A DNA stretch of 64,000 nucleotides from Pseudomonas parakoreensis (GCF_021602155.1 NZ_BQHY01000009.1:124001-188000), one strand, 5' to 3'. Numbered from the stretch's first letter, positions 31,156-40,823 are shown. Notes: generated by a model not told the origin, from the letters alone. Program-made: numbers and translations.

Positions 31156-31719
31156 AAAACCAAATACTTTGGAGCCAACGGTATATAGGCTAACCGATGG
31201 CCTTCCTTAGGCATACGCGGCTAGCCCTGCGAGTGGATCAGAACTTGGTTTCATAATGATGTACCAACTCAGCGAAAACCAGTTCGAGCTCTAAGCGGGT
31301 CTCGCGAGATGCTTACCGCTTTCACCGTTGCCACCCGTAACAGAGCCATACTTGCAAATTAGACGTTGCTCAAAAACCAACTCTTCAGCTACCTCTCTTT
31401 TAGCATTAAATGTTCGTGGAGCTTGACACTGGGTCGCGATCAAGGGTGGATTTACTGTATACTGCCTGCTCTGCATACCCTTGAGCTACAGGAACACTCG
31501 CATGACTGTACTCCAAACGATCTACTGGCAGCCTACGCCGCCTTAGCGCTACGCCCCCTCGCAACATCCTGCTTCCGCTAGCCTCGCTCGCGGGTGCGCA
31601 CTGCTGTACGCCTGGTTTTACACCTTAAGCACACAGCAAAAAATCCTCAAAATTTGAATTTGTATCGATTCGCTCGCCGTTCCCTTGGCGTGCGCGATGC
31701 TTTGCCTTGGATATTTTCT
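31156..31719. other. Intergenic stretch between chrA and sulP
   Basis: No credible gene was seen. It contains the two divergent promoters and a GC-rich region just before sulP. I looked for a fluoride riboswitch core here and found none. Confidence 0.5.
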
Positions 31720-33207
31720 ATGCTGCAAAAACTTAGACAAACGTGGTTTTCCAATGTCCGTGGCGACGTGCTCGCGGGGTTAGTGGTCGCACTCGCGCTT
31801 ATCCCTGAAGCAATTGCCTTTTCCATCATCGCCGGTGTAGACCCCAAAGTCGGTCTCTACGCCTCATTCTGTATCTGTGCTGTCATCGCCTTTGTCGGTG
31901 GGCGCCCCGGAATGATCTCGGCGGCTACCGGCGCCATGGCACTGCTCATGGTTACGTTGGTTAAAGAGCACGGACTTCAGTATTTGCTGGCCGCGACCCT
32001 TCTATGTGGCGTACTTCAAATCCTTGCCGGCTACCTGAAGCTTGGCTCGTTGATGCGGTTCGTTTCACGGTCGGTAGTCACCGGTTTCGTAAACGCATTG
32101 GCGATCCTGATTTTCATGGCGCAGTTGCCGGAACTTACGAATGTCACCTGGCGCGTCTACGCCATGACGGCAGCGGGCCTCGGGATCATCTACCTGTTCC
32201 CATACGTACCGAAGATCGGCAAGCTGATTCCGTCACCGTTGGTGTGCATCCTGACGCTGACTGCCGTCGTCATTTACCTCGGTTTGGATATCCGCACCGT
32301 CGGTGACATGGGCCAACTGCCGGATACGTTGCCGATTTTCCTTTGGCCCGAAGTGCCGCTGAACTTTGAAACCCTGCGCATCATTTTCCCGTACTCGGCT
32401 GCCTTGGCCGTAGTGGGTCTACTCGAGTCAATGATGACCGCGACCATCGTCGACGACCTTACCGATACCACCAGCAACAAAAACCGCGAGTGCAAAGGCC
32501 AGGGTGTGGCCAACATCGCTGCCGGCATGCTTGGCGGCATGGCAGGTTGCGCCATGATCGGCCAGTCGATCATCAACGTGAAATCTGGTGGCCGCACCCG
32601 TCTCTCGACATTGTGTGCCGGCGTTTTCCTGCTGCTGATGGTGGTATTTCTTGGCGAATGGCTCTCCAAAATCCCTATGGCGGCACTCGTGGCTGTGATG
32701 ATCATGGTGTCCATCGGCACCTTTAGCTGGGATTCTTTGCGTAATCTGAAAGAGCATCCGCTGTCGACCAACCTTGTCATGGTGGCGACCGTCGTGGTCG
32801 TCGTGGCTACTCACAACCTGGCCTACGGCGTACTGGTAGGTGTGCTGCTAGCTTCGCTGTTTTTTGCCAATAAGGTTGGGCACTACCTGGATATCAAGAG
32901 CACTCTGGAAGAGACGGAATCGCATCGGACTTACCACGTCGTGGGCCAGGTGTTCTTTAGCTCTGCGGACAAGTTCACTGAAGTTTTTGACTTCAAGGAA
33001 GCTCTCAACAAAGTCACCATCGATCTCACACAGGCGCATTTCTGGGATATCACCGCCGTCGCAGCCCTAGATAAGGTCGTGATCAAGTTCCGACGTGAAG
33101 GGGCTGAGGTTGAAGTGCTAGGTCTCAATGATGCCAGCGCAACAATCGTTGACCGCTTCGGCGTTCATGACAAACCCGGTGCCATCGACAAGCTCATGAG
33201 CCACTAA
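31720..33207 (+). CDS. SulP-family anion transporter with STAS domain
   Basis: A 495-residue protein from the ATG at 31720: about ten to twelve membrane segments beginning [20 protein letters not shown], the SulP signature, and a C-terminal STAS domain of about 100 residues. The frame is open upstream to 31594, but that part is not family-like. It is 11 bases before the uspA gene, hence one operon. SulP proteins move sulfate, bicarbonate or other anions; the substrate is unknown. Proximity to the crcB/ppa/nhaA genes suggests, but does not prove, a role in halide or pH stress. Confidence 0.9.
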   Translation: MLQKLRQTWFSNVRGDVLAGLVVALALIPEAIAFSIIAGVDPKVGLYASFCICAVIAFVGGRPGMISAATGAMALLMVTLVKEHGLQYLLAATLLCGVLQILAGYLKLGSLMRFVSRSVVTGFVNALAILIFMAQLPELTNVTWRVYAMTAAGLGIIYLFPYVPKIGKLIPSPLVCILTLTAVVIYLGLDIRTVGDMGQLPDTLPIFLWPEVPLNFETLRIIFPYSAALAVVGLLESMMTATIVDDLTDTTSNKNRECKGQGVANIAAGMLGGMAGCAMIGQSIINVKSGGRTRLSTLCAGVFLLLMVVFLGEWLSKIPMAALVAVMIMVSIGTFSWDSLRNLKEHPLSTNLVMVATVVVVVATHNLAYGVLVGVLLASLFFANKVGHYLDIKSTLEETESHRTYHVVGQVFFSSADKFTEVFDFKEALNKVTIDLTQAHFWDITAVAALDKVVIKFRREGAEVEVLGLNDASATIVDRFGVHDKPGAIDKLMSH

Positions 33208-33218
33208 GGAGAACAACA

Positions 33219-34070
33219 ATGACCCACGTAATGGCGTGCATTGATAACTCACAATCCTCACTGGCGGTCTGCGATTACGCAGCATGGGCCTCGCAACGAC
33301 TCAGCGCTCCCCTGACCTTGCTTCATGTGCTGGATAAGGAGAAATATCCTGCATCCACTGACCTCAGCGGCAATATCGGTCTCGGTAGCAGAGAACATCT
33401 ACTGGAGGAGTTGGCCACGCTGGATGCGCAGCGTGCAAAACTGGCCTTGGAGCATGGGCAGCACATGCTTGAAAAAGCTCGCGAGCGAACAGTCATCTCT
33501 GGCGCCATGTCACCTGATCTGAAGCAGCGCCACGGCCATCTCGTCGAGAGCCTGAGCGATCTCCAAGACGACATTCGATTGCTGGTGATTGGAAGAGTCG
33601 GTGAGGACAGCGCGCGCAGTGCCCAAAGTCTTGGCAGCCAGATTGAAGCGGTAGTCCGAACTATCCACCGCCCCATCCTGATTACAACCAGCCATTTCAG
33701 AAAACCTGAAACGGTCATGGTGGCATTTGACGGCAGCGCTGCAGGCCACAAGACCGTACAGATGCTTGCTTCAAGCCCGCTATGCGAGGGCCTGCCAATT
33801 CATATCGTCATGGTTGGTACGGACTCTGAAGAAAATCAAAACGAGCTGGAGAAAGCACGAGCCACACTTGCCTCTTCTGGCCTGCTAGTGCATGCCGAGA
33901 TCCACCCAGGCGAAGTAGAGTCGGTACTGCATGCGTATCAGGCAGAGCATGGCATTGACCTCCTGGTCATGGGTGCGTACGGGCACTCACGCATCAGGCA
34001 GTTTCTTGTAGGCAGCACGACCACGACGATGCTGCGGACATCCACTTTACCCGTATTGCTGCTTCGCTGA
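33219..34070 (+). CDS. uspA: Universal stress protein, two tandem Usp domains
   Basis: A 283-residue cytosolic protein made of two UspA folds (about residues 1-140 and 150-283). The second ends in the ATP-binding-type motif M-G-A-Y-G-H-S-R-I-R-Q-F-L-V-G-S-T. AAGGAG precedes the ATG, and the gene follows sulP by 11 bases. Usp genes are among those known to be associated with fluoride riboswitches in bacteria. Confidence 0.88.
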   Translation: MTHVMACIDNSQSSLAVCDYAAWASQRLSAPLTLLHVLDKEKYPASTDLSGNIGLGSREHLLEELATLDAQRAKLALEHGQHMLEKARERTVISGAMSPDLKQRHGHLVESLSDLQDDIRLLVIGRVGEDSARSAQSLGSQIEAVVRTIHRPILITTSHFRKPETVMVAFDGSAAGHKTVQMLASSPLCEGLPIHIVMVGTDSEENQNELEKARATLASSGLLVHAEIHPGEVESVLHAYQAEHGIDLLVMGAYGHSRIRQFLVGSTTTTMLRTSTLPVLLLR

Positions 34071-34081
34071 GCCAGTGCCAC

Positions 34082-34121
34082 TGGCCACAGTATTTCCAGA
34101 ATTGCGGAAATGCCGTGGCCA
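34082..34121 (+). terminator. Long hairpin after uspA
   Basis: TGGCCAC (34082-34088) and ATTTCC (34092-34097) pair with GGAAAT (34106-34111) and GTGGCCA (34115-34121). It begins 12 bases after the uspA stop and is likely its terminator, although no T-run follows. A related hairpin lies at 34757-34797. Confidence 0.65.
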
Positions 34122-34162
34122 CCCTGGACGATGACTAACTGATCTTGCGGTAACGAAACTAC

Positions 34163-34696
34163 ATGCAACTCATAACTGAAATTGTTCACCCCGAGCTGAA
34201 ATCCAAACAGGGCAGAGTATTCCGTCGACATGCAGCACGCGGCATCGTGATGCGGGATGAACAGATCCTGTTGCTGTTCACCGAGCGCTATAACGACTTC
34301 AGCTTTCCTGGAGGCGGTCTTGATGGTGACGAGAGCATTGTCACAGGCTTGAAGCGTGAGCTTGAGGAAGAGACTGGTGCCCGTGAAATACAGGTGCTCC
34401 AGCACTACGGTTACATCGAGGAGTACCGGCCCTATTGGAAGCCACAGTACGATCTGATGCACATGACCTCGCATTTTTATCAATGCGAAGTCGCGCCCCA
34501 GCTAGCGCCCGTAAGAATGGAAAGCCACGAAATCGCTAATGGTATGCGGCCTGTCTAGATCAACCTGCATGAAGCCATAACGCATAATGAAGCCGTGATG
34601 CAGCGTCAGGAGTCATCGATGGGGCAGTTCATTCAGCGCGAAACGTTCATGCTGAAAAAAATCGCGTCCGAGTTGATGCCGCCAATCAGCCTTTGA
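34163..34696 (+). pseudogene. NUDIX hydrolase interrupted by a nonsense codon
   Basis: The first 131 residues hold the NUDIX box G-G-G-L-D-G-D-E-S... R-E-L-E-E-E-T-G (from about residue 50). At 34556-34558 a TAG follows G-M-R-P-V; the same frame continues for 45 more codons with normal-looking sequence (I-N-L-H-E-A-I... K-K-I-A-S-E-L) to TGA at 34694. A TGG-to-TAG change in the conserved V-W-I-N-L region is the simplest explanation. The truncated protein keeps the catalytic box, so residual activity is possible. Confidence 0.8.
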
Positions 34697-34756
34697 GGGG
34701 ATATTTCAGCAACTTGTGGCGTAAAGCACGATGACCTCGCTTCGCGAGACGATGTT

Positions 34757-34797
34757 CCGGCCACAGGATTTCTGTCAGGGAGAAACTCCGTGGCCGG
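34757..34797. terminator. Hairpin after nhaA
   Basis: CCGGCCAC (34757-34764) pairs with GTGGCCGG (34790-34797), with GATTTC and GAAAC as inner arms. It lies just beyond the nhaA stop (34809) and resembles the hairpin at 34082-34121 in sequence, so the two may be copies of one element. Confidence 0.65.
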
Positions 34798-34808
34798 CTC
34801 GCTTACGC

Positions 34809-36011
34809 TTATTTAGAAACCGTGGCGGCGACAATGGCGGGCGCAGCGCTGCGTCGCAAAATCAGGACTCCACCGATTGCAGCCAGGGTCGAACCAATCA
34901 ACACGCCGACTTTTACCTCATCGATCAGGTGAGCTGATCCAGCAAACGCCAGGTTTCCGATGAACAGGCTCATGGTGAAGCCGATGCCACACAAGAGCGC
35001 AACGCCGTAAAGCTGTGCCCAATTGCTGCCTTCCGGCAGTTTGGCCAAGCCCATACGAATGGCCAGAGCAGCCAATAGGAAGATGCCAATCTGCTTGCCC
35101 ACCAACAAGCCGAGCGCAACACCCAGCGGAACCGGATCGACTAGGTTTTCCATCGAAATACCGGCCAATGAAACACCCGCATTGGCGAAGCCAAAAATCG
35201 GCACCACAGCGAACGCTACCCACATATGCAGCTTTTCTTCTAGGAACAGCAGTGGAGACCGGGCTTCCTCTTCAGGCTTACCCATTGGAACGCACAGCGC
35301 TACAGCGACACCCGCAAGGGTGGCGTGCACTCCCGATTGCAGCACGAAGAACCACAGCACACCACCTACCAGCAGATACGGGAACAATCGTCTGACGCCC
35401 AATCGATTCATTGCGATCAGAATGGCCAAGGTTGCAAGCGATGCCAGCAACATCGGCATGGAAAGACCAGAGGTGTAGAAAAAGGCAATGATGACTACAG
35501 CACCCAGGTCGTCAATGATCGCCAAGGCGGCGAGGAAGACCTTCAGCGACGTAGGGACTCGCCTCCCCAGCAACGACAAGACGCCCAAGGCGAATGCGAT
35601 GTCGGTAGCGGCTGGGATAGCCCACCCCTTCAAAGTCTCAGAATTACCCCAGTTGATTGCGATGTAGATCAGCGCAGGCACAACCATGCCACCTAAAGCA
35701 CCAAACCCCGGCAGGGCGCGCTGGCCCCAAGTAGAAAGCCCACCTGCCAGAACCTCTCTTTTGATCTCTAGGCCGACCATCAGGAAGAAGATGGCCATGA
35801 GGCCATCATTGACCCAATGCTCCACAGACATGCCCAACCAGACACTGTGCAAGGCGGCAAAATAACCTTGCGAGAGAGGCGAGTTCGCCACGATTAGGGC
35901 CGCGAGTGCTGCGCCCATCAGTACAAGACCGCCAGCGGATTCCGACGATAGGAAGCGAGCCAGAATCGCGGCTGCTCTAGGGGTTTCTGCGGGAGCTCTA
36001 CTATGAGTCAT
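34809..36011 (-). CDS. nhaA: Na+/H+ antiporter NhaA
   Basis: A 400-residue inner-membrane antiporter with the NhaA hallmark [10 protein letters not shown] near residue 135 and the adjacent D-D-L-G-A (the two acidic transport residues), plus about twelve membrane helices. The ATG at 36011 is preferred over one at 36035 because AAGGA precedes it. NhaA genes occur in fluoride-responsive sets; here the neighbour operon crcB-ppa is fluoride-controlled, and the island has destroyed a different antiporter at its insertion site. Confidence 0.95.
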   Translation of the reverse strand: MTHSRAPAETPRAAAILARFLSSESAGGLVLMGAALAALIVANSPLSQGYFAALHSVWLGMSVEHWVNDGLMAIFFLMVGLEIKREVLAGGLSTWGQRALPGFGALGGMVVPALIYIAINWGNSETLKGWAIPAATDIAFALGVLSLLGRRVPTSLKVFLAALAIIDDLGAVVIIAFFYTSGLSMPMLLASLATLAILIAMNRLGVRRLFPYLLVGGVLWFFVLQSGVHATLAGVAVALCVPMGKPEEEARSPLLFLEEKLHMWVAFAVVPIFGFANAGVSLAGISMENLVDPVPLGVALGLLVGKQIGIFLLAALAIRMGLAKLPEGSNWAQLYGVALLCGIGFTMSLFIGNLAFAGSAHLIDEVKVGVLIGSTLAAIGGVLILRRSAAPAIVAATVSK

Positions 36012-36321
36012 CAGTGTCCTTGCGCTTTGATCCAAAGCGATTATTTTAACATCCGAGGTTTACCAGCGCGGCAGGGCACATAGCCTGTAACGATTTACAC
36101 CGAGCCTTAATCAGCCTTCAGTGTGTTCCCAGGCACGGGCTCGCTCATGAAACGTAGGAGCGCGCTCCAAGCACATAGCCTCACTAGGCGAGCGAGCATC
36201 GATCCTTCTTTACAGGCGTGTGGCTCCTCGGATATTTGATGATTGAAGCAACTGAGGCCCAGCATAAATGCACGCACCTCAGCGCGATCCTACGACAGTG
36301 GCATTTGAATCTGGAGTAAGC
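36012..36321. other. Intergenic stretch between ppa and nhaA
   Basis: No gene was seen. It includes GC-rich inverted sequences (around 36160-36200, GGAGCGCGCTCC and GGCGAGCGAGC), which might form the nhaA leader, but they do not fit the fluoride riboswitch consensus. Confidence 0.5.
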
Positions 36322-36858
36322 CTATTTGGGGATATACGCCGCTACCGACTTGCGAATCTCTTCCCGCGCCTCATCCGCGCTCCCCCAACGCCCCATCTTC
36401 ACCCACTTACCCGGCTCCAATGCTTTGTAGTTTTCGAAGAAGTGCTGGATCTGTGCGAGGAGTAACGCAGGGAGGTCTGAGCACTCTTTCACGTCGGTGT
36501 ACATTGAACTAAGTTTTTCATGAGGCACTGCGATCACCTTGGCATCCGCACCAGCTTCATCCGTCATGTAGATCACACCAACCGGGCGACTGCGGATGAC
36601 AACTCCAGGTGAGACGGGATATAGGCAAACCACCAGGACGTCCAGCGGATCGCCATCGTCGCTCAGCGTGTTCGGGATAAACCCGTAGTTGGCCGGGTAG
36701 AACATCGGCGTGCTGAGGAAGCGGTCAACAAAAATTTGTCCGCTCGGCTTGTCCACTTCGTACTTAATCGGCAAGTGGTTTGCAGGAATCTCGATAACGG
36801 TGAAAAAGTCATCGGGGATGGCGTTGCCAGCTGGGATGTCCGCGTAGCTCATGTTCAT
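36322..36858 (-). CDS. ppa: Inorganic pyrophosphatase, family I
   Basis: A 178-residue soluble enzyme that hydrolyses pyrophosphate. Key parts are the K-Y-E-V-D-K region near residue 33, [10 protein letters not shown] and the catalytic [10 protein letters not shown] signature near residues 67-76. The ATG overlaps the stop of the DUF190 gene by four bases. Pyrophosphatase is inhibited by fluoride; an extra copy downstream of a fluoride riboswitch makes sense as a replacement or overproduced target. Confidence 0.95.
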   Translation of the reverse strand: MNMSYADIPAGNAIPDDFFTVIEIPANHLPIKYEVDKPSGQIFVDRFLSTPMFYPANYGFIPNTLSDDGDPLDVLVVCLYPVSPGVVIRSRPVGVIYMTDEAGADAKVIAVPHEKLSSMYTDVKECSDLPALLLAQIQHFFENYKALEPGKWVKMGRWGSADEAREEIRKSVAAYIPK

Positions 36859-37208
36859 AGCTCCGAAGTTGTGGAGGGTGTTGAGCTGGAAGGTGTTTTT
36901 CCAAGGGTGCCCATCTCGATTGGCGTCTTCGTGAAAAACACCGATATTTCCTCAGAGTCCAATCGTTTGAACAATCGTTTTGCCTCATCTTCCGTGATTG
37001 CAAAGCGAATCTCCGTGGGTTGATCCGCCAGCTCAAAAAAGTGCGATGAATGCAGTTTTCCTGTGTGCCCAAACCCTTCGATTCCGGTGCAGAGCGTGGC
37101 GCCTCGCAACCCCATTTCTTTAGCCACGTCGACGATCCATTCGCCTAGCATCTTTCCCTGATAACGACGGTTTTGTTGGGTGAAGAAAACGACCATATAG
37201 CCTTTCAT
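36855..37208 (-). CDS. DUF190 protein
   Basis: A 117-residue soluble protein of the DUF190 family, with the alpha-beta pattern of a PII-like fold and the conserved G-x-x-G-A-T-x-x-x-G-x-x-G-F-G region ([15 protein letters not shown], near residues 33-47). Its start at 37208 is preceded by GAGGAG. DUF190 genes commonly sit next to crcB and are assumed to act with fluoride export. It overlaps ppa by four bases. Confidence 0.88.
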   Translation of the reverse strand: MKGYMVVFFTQQNRRYQGKMLGEWIVDVAKEMGLRGATLCTGIEGFGHTGKLHSSHFFELADQPTEIRFAITEDEAKRLFKRLDSEEISVFFTKTPIEMGTLGKTPSSSTPSTTSEL

Positions 37209-37218
37209 TTCTATCTCC

Positions 37219-37602
37219 TCAGCGAGTACCAATCATTTGGTAGGACAGAAGCCCGGCAGCGGTCATCGCTAACGAGCCTGCAACGTGCAACGAAATTGAG
37301 CCAAGCGCCCATACCAGTCTGCCCTCCTGAATCAAGGCAACCGTTTCGGCTGAAAATGTAGAGAAGGTAGTAAGCCCACCACAGAAGCCCGTGATGATCA
37401 GGAGACGCCACTCTGGACTAAGGGTAGGGGAAGCGGCCAAGAAGGCGATGGCCAGGCCGATGATGTAGCCCCCAACCATGTTCGCGACCACAGTACCTGG
37501 AGGAATCGTAGGAAACAGAGCATTCAGTTTCATGCCCAATATCCAGCGCAACCAGGCTCCAAGTGAAGCGCCAACGGCGATGACCATTAATGACTTCAGC
37601 AT
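37219..37602 (-). CDS. crcB: Fluoride channel CrcB/Fluc
   Basis: A 127-residue membrane protein with four hydrophobic segments, the N-terminal [10 protein letters not shown] region, the T-F-S-T-F-S-A-E motif near residue 80 and a G-F-C-G-G-L-T-T turn. Such proteins form dimeric fluoride channels. It is the first gene of the riboswitch-led operon; the distance to the DUF190 start is 10 bases. Confidence 0.94.
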   Translation of the reverse strand: MLKSLMVIAVGASLGAWLRWILGMKLNALFPTIPPGTVVANMVGGYIIGLAIAFLAASPTLSPEWRLLIITGFCGGLTTFSTFSAETVALIQEGRLVWALGSISLHVAGSLAMTAAGLLSYQMIGTR

Positions 37603-37745
37603 GGCGAGCCCACCTCATCAGACCTGAGTGGACTAACTCGCAAGCGGCTCGCGCTGAAAGAAAAGGGAAACTCGGAGGGTAAGATCATAGCCTGTCCTAA
37701 AATGGAGGACAGGGAGACGCACCTACGCACCCTGTCCAGGGTTCA

Positions 37746-37793
37746 CGTAGGCATCATCAGCACGAAGGCGGTTAAAGGAGGAATGCCATCTCC
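37746..37793 (-). promoter_or_regulatory. Fluoride riboswitch (crcB motif)
   Basis: Read leftwards from 37793 the sequence has the GGAGATGGCATTCCTCC first stem-loop, AACCGCC junction, and the GCTGATGATGCCTACG pseudoknot strand, matching the crcB motif consensus. Its 3' side is followed by short complementary tracts (CCTGTCC/GGACAGG) that could form the terminator or anti-terminator. It is about 140 bases upstream of crcB and controls crcB-DUF190-ppa. Confidence 0.9.
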
Positions 37794-37946
37794 TGATCTG
37801 ATCCTATAGCATCAGCGCCAATGGCATCAAGAGGCATCAAGAGCAGTTGCATGTAAGCGATCTGAAGGCCCTTTAGCCATGCAAGATGTTTGATCAATGA
37901 TCCATGTACGGGCCGACCCTTTGCACGATTAGGTCATTTGGCGCAT

Positions 37947-38282
37947 TTACATGGATTTAACCGATACCACTTCCACGTACTTGTACTTCTTCCTAGCAGC
38001 CTTCACAGCCTCCTGCTCAGCAAGCAATGAGCTCAACGTATCAGCCTCGTGAATCAACTCGACCATTTTCCCTTCAAACTCGTTTCCAACGCGTAACGTG
38101 ACCCTCAACCTGGGCGTGAATGCTTTCGCTACTTTCTTCTTGGCTGCTGGAGCGACCACCGGTTTCGCGAGCACAACTTCTTCCACTGGCTCCTCTACTA
38201 CAGGAGCAGACATCTGCTCCTCGGACTGAGGCGTACCGAATAACGCACGACGCATTTCTTCTTCAGTTAATTCAGAGTTCAT
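37947..38282 (-). CDS. Hypothetical protein (remnant copy exists at 27278)
   Basis: A 111-residue protein with an acidic N-terminal start, a proline- and valine-rich linker (P-V-V-E-E-P-V-E-E-V) and a basic, strand-rich C-terminal half containing L-R-V-T-L-R-V-G-N-E-F-E-G. Not recognised. The start at 38282 was chosen over an upstream one at 38294 because of its context. A decayed partial copy lies at 27278-27417. Confidence 0.65.
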   Translation of the reverse strand: MNSELTEEEMRRALFGTPQSEEQMSAPVVEEPVEEVVLAKPVVAPAAKKKVAKAFTPRLRVTLRVGNEFEGKMVELIHEADTLSSLLAEQEAVKAARKKYKYVEVVSVKSM

Positions 38283-38383
38283 AGAACATCTCAAAGGGGG
38301 CCGTAATCAGCTCGACGAATTCTACTAGGATGGCTGCTCCAGCGTGTCCTCTGGAAGTATGTATGAATCACCCGTTGCTCGAC

Positions 38384-38707
38384 CTACATTCCTAGATCGA
38401 CCTCGAGCCTGGCCCCCTTCAAGCTGGGCGGCAGCTTTTCGACTGGCATGGCCTTCAACAACTTGTCGGCGAGATGCTCCGCGTGAGCCGAATAGATCGC
38501 GATCCTGTCTGGCTCTAGTGGCCTGTAAGGTACTACCGCACCGACAGATGCTTGGGCAATTCTCAGTATATTCAGCACGTCATTGCTAATGTGAAGACTT
38601 TCCAGGTACTCGACGGTTGCGCGTGCTCGCGGCTCTGCCTTTGTCCATAGTTCGACAACGATGTGATGAAGCCCTACGGGCCAAGGTGTTGCAGAGCACT
38701 CTTCCAC
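38384..38707 (-). CDS. Possible small protein downstream of the XRE regulator
   Basis: A 107-residue frame starting with GTG after AGAAGG, 48 bases after the end of the XRE gene. The sequence has a plausible helical N-terminal half (A-R-A-T-V-E-Y-L-E-S-L) and no recognised domain. It may be co-transcribed with the regulator. Moderate support only. Confidence 0.45.
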   Translation of the reverse strand: MEECSATPWPVGLHHIVVELWTKAEPRARATVEYLESLHISNDVLNILRIAQASVGAVVPYRPLEPDRIAIYSAHAEHLADKLLKAMPVEKLPPSLKGARLEVDLGM

Positions 38708-38755
38708 AGCAAACCTTCTTGGGACATTTTCAGCCTGGTGCTGGTCATCCAGAAG

Positions 38756-39238
38756 TCACGGCTGTTCGGGCTTGGTTGTTTTCAAATACCTACGAACAGT
38801 CGCTTCAGAAAGCCCCAACCTTTCCGCGATCTCAGCAACAGAAATTCCCCACTGCTTCAATCGATTGGCCTCAATGGTATTTCTAGCCGCATCAGGACGA
38901 GCTGGCCGCCCAGGACGTGGCTTTCCAGTTCGAGCCTGCGACTCAATCTCAAGATCGATCCCTGCCTTCCTAATTCTTGCGAGTTGCTTCGTAAGACGTT
39001 TCTGACCGTCCTTGAATGACTCGTGATTTTGCATGGAGGTCGCCATCAGCAGGAGCGTAGCCGGATCGAGGTCTAGGATCCCGGCGAGCCTCACCAGGAC
39101 GTCGAGTCCAATACTGACTTCTCCGCGCTCTATACGGCTGAAATGAGAGCGCCCAAGATTGTTGATGTCCTCTTGGGACAGACCTTGGCCTCTGCGAATT
39201 CCACGAACCACGACAGCCAGTGCTTCTGCCGCATCCAT
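38756..39238 (-). CDS. XRE-type regulator with a C-terminal resolvase-like HTH
   Basis: A 160-residue protein. Residues 1-65 form a Cro/CI-type HTH (S-Q-E-D-I-N-N-L-G-R-S-H-F-S-R-I-E-R-G-E); after a basic linker (P-R-P-G-R-P) the C-terminus has a Hin-resolvase-like HTH (I-S-V-A-E-I-A-E-R-L-G-L-S-E-A-T-V-R-R-Y-L). The start at 39238 gives a complete first HTH. The double-HTH layout suggests a DNA-binding regulator of neighbouring genes. Confidence 0.75.
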   Translation of the reverse strand: MDAAEALAVVVRGIRRGQGLSQEDINNLGRSHFSRIERGEVSIGLDVLVRLAGILDLDPATLLLMATSMQNHESFKDGQKRLTKQLARIRKAGIDLEIESQARTGKPRPGRPARPDAARNTIEANRLKQWGISVAEIAERLGLSEATVRRYLKTTKPEQP

Positions 39239-39468
39239 CGGTATTTTCCCCAACCAAATCTGAGGATAAAGCCACACCCAGTCGCTTCATAACACGCCCA
39301 ATCAGGTTCGTTATGATTGCCTTGGGGCTTATCTAGAGGTTTAATAGCTTTACCCATGCGCCACGGCCACGAAAAAGCAGCCCTGTCGTGGATCAGCCAA
39401 GCCATCGTGAACGGCGGGCAGAGAGAGTTGAATTGTCAATTTGATGGTAATTACTGAGGGGAAGCCTT

Positions 39469-39861
39469 ATGGCTAGCGTCGTAGAACCCGACTTTATGAA
39501 GGGGCCACGTACACCACTGGAAGGCCTGTCGAGCAGCTCTGATGCACGAGCGCTGGCGAACCAACGTTTTCCCGAAAAGCCTTACTGCTTGGTTCGAGAC
39601 TGGACAATATTTCGCATTGAAGTCACCCGCGACGAACTCTTCAAATGCCAAGCAGCGGGCCAGCTCCCGATGATCCTGTTTGCTCACAACGTGGCAGAGG
39701 ACAGCCAAGGTCGTTTCGAACGCGGCGATTGGGTTCGTTCAAGCATGTGCACAGGTCTCCACGACGGTGTTGCGTTCGAGACCAGAAACTCTATTTACGT
39801 GTTGATTGGCCCTGGTCATGAACAGCTCGCGAGCCTGAAAGACGTTTTCTCCCTCTTTTAA
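39469..39861 (+). CDS. Hypothetical protein (DUF6957-like)
   Basis: A 130-residue soluble protein. The pattern D-W-T-I-F-R-I-E, L-P-M-I-L-F-A-H-N-V, R-F-E-R-G-D-W-V-R-S-S and Y-V-L-I-G-P-G resembles DUF6957 proteins of pseudomonads, function unknown. GGGGAAG precedes the ATG. It leads two further rightward genes of unknown function. Confidence 0.65.
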   Translation: MASVVEPDFMKGPRTPLEGLSSSSDARALANQRFPEKPYCLVRDWTIFRIEVTRDELFKCQAAGQLPMILFAHNVAEDSQGRFERGDWVRSSMCTGLHDGVAFETRNSIYVLIGPGHEQLASLKDVFSLF

Positions 39862-39902
39862 CTGCGCTCTATATCGGAGCCCGTTCAGGCCAAGGACATA
39901 CG

Positions 39903-40349
39903 ATGTTTAGAACACACGACGCCGACATGCTCGGTCTACCAGGTATGTTTGGTGAAGGTCAGTACCAATGGCATCAGGTATCCAAAGTGCTTCGTAATCA
40001 CTGGTATCACGTAACTGTCCAGGCCAAGTACGAGGACAGAATTTCAGAGGCGGTTCTGATGATCGACAGCGAACCACGGCTTCAGCAACTGCTGATTTCC
40101 CAGGACGCGGAGACGATCATCACAGAGGTGCAAGTAGTCACACCTGCCCACATGAATGGCACGGGAGTTTGGCGCATGGAGAAACTGACCAAAGTGACGC
40201 TTGGTGAAGACCAAAACGAGTGTGTTGTGTGCCTGCTAGAGGTGGAGACCGGCTCCAAATACCACAGCTCTCACCAACCTGGCTTCAACACTGATGTGCT
40301 GAGCAACCTTCGTCCGATCTATCACGCAAACATGATTCGTACAGCCTGA
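39903..40349 (+). CDS. Hypothetical protein
   Basis: A 148-residue soluble protein, unrecognised. It begins with a mixed alpha/beta part and has a conserved-looking E-V-Q-V-V-T-P-A-H segment. AAGGA precedes the ATG. It is 41 bases after the DUF6957-like gene and could be in the same transcript. Confidence 0.55.
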   Translation: MFRTHDADMLGLPGMFGEGQYQWHQVSKVLRNHWYHVTVQAKYEDRISEAVLMIDSEPRLQQLLISQDAETIITEVQVVTPAHMNGTGVWRMEKLTKVTLGEDQNECVVCLLEVETGSKYHSSHQPGFNTDVLSNLRPIYHANMIRTA

Positions 40350-40439
40350 GATTTACCAAGATTCCTGCACGATACCAGCACAGTTGGTTGCGTGTGGTTT
40401 TCCTGGTAACGCCATACTGGCTGCGAAAGGAGCGCAATT

Positions 40440-40823
40440 ATGCTGAACACTGTGGATGTGAATCTTCATGGAAAACGACATACAGATTTCGATCTTGCAC
40501 GAATCCTAAAAGCACAGGCGCAAGGCTTCGACAAACCGATAACAGCCTATCTCTGCGGAGTATCCATAAAGGCTCGTGCTGGATTAGGCGTCGTGTTTGG
40601 TCACAACCGCAAAGACCAATATGGACGGTTCGGCGACGGTCACCTGATCCGGACTTCTGACGTGATTAAGGCGGAGCGCGAGGGCCGATTTTGGGTACTT
40701 ACCACAGAGAATTCACGCTACGTGATCGCGACGTTTCAGCACGGTAATGGGCGTGCGAGTCTTCGCCAGTTTCTGCGATTGTCAGACGGCCAACACCATC
40801 TTTCCCCGCACTTACTGCAGTAG
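40440..40823 (+). CDS. Hypothetical protein
   Basis: A 127-residue soluble protein with no recognised domain; a glycine-rich centre (G-L-G-V-V-F-G-H) is followed by a D-G-H-L-I-R-T-S-D segment. AAAGGAG precedes the ATG. It is the third gene of the rightward set starting at 39469. Confidence 0.55.
   Translation: MLNTVDVNLHGKRHTDFDLARILKAQAQGFDKPITAYLCGVSIKARAGLGVVFGHNRKDQYGRFGDGHLIRTSDVIKAEREGRFWVLTTENSRYVIATFQHGNGRASLRQFLRLSDGQHHLSPHLLQ

Noticed and set aside
36012-36321. Second fluoride riboswitch before nhaA
   Set aside because: The leftward sequence has a GATG and a CTCCTACG segment but lacks the AACCGCC junction and the pairing of the first stem, so it does not fit the consensus.
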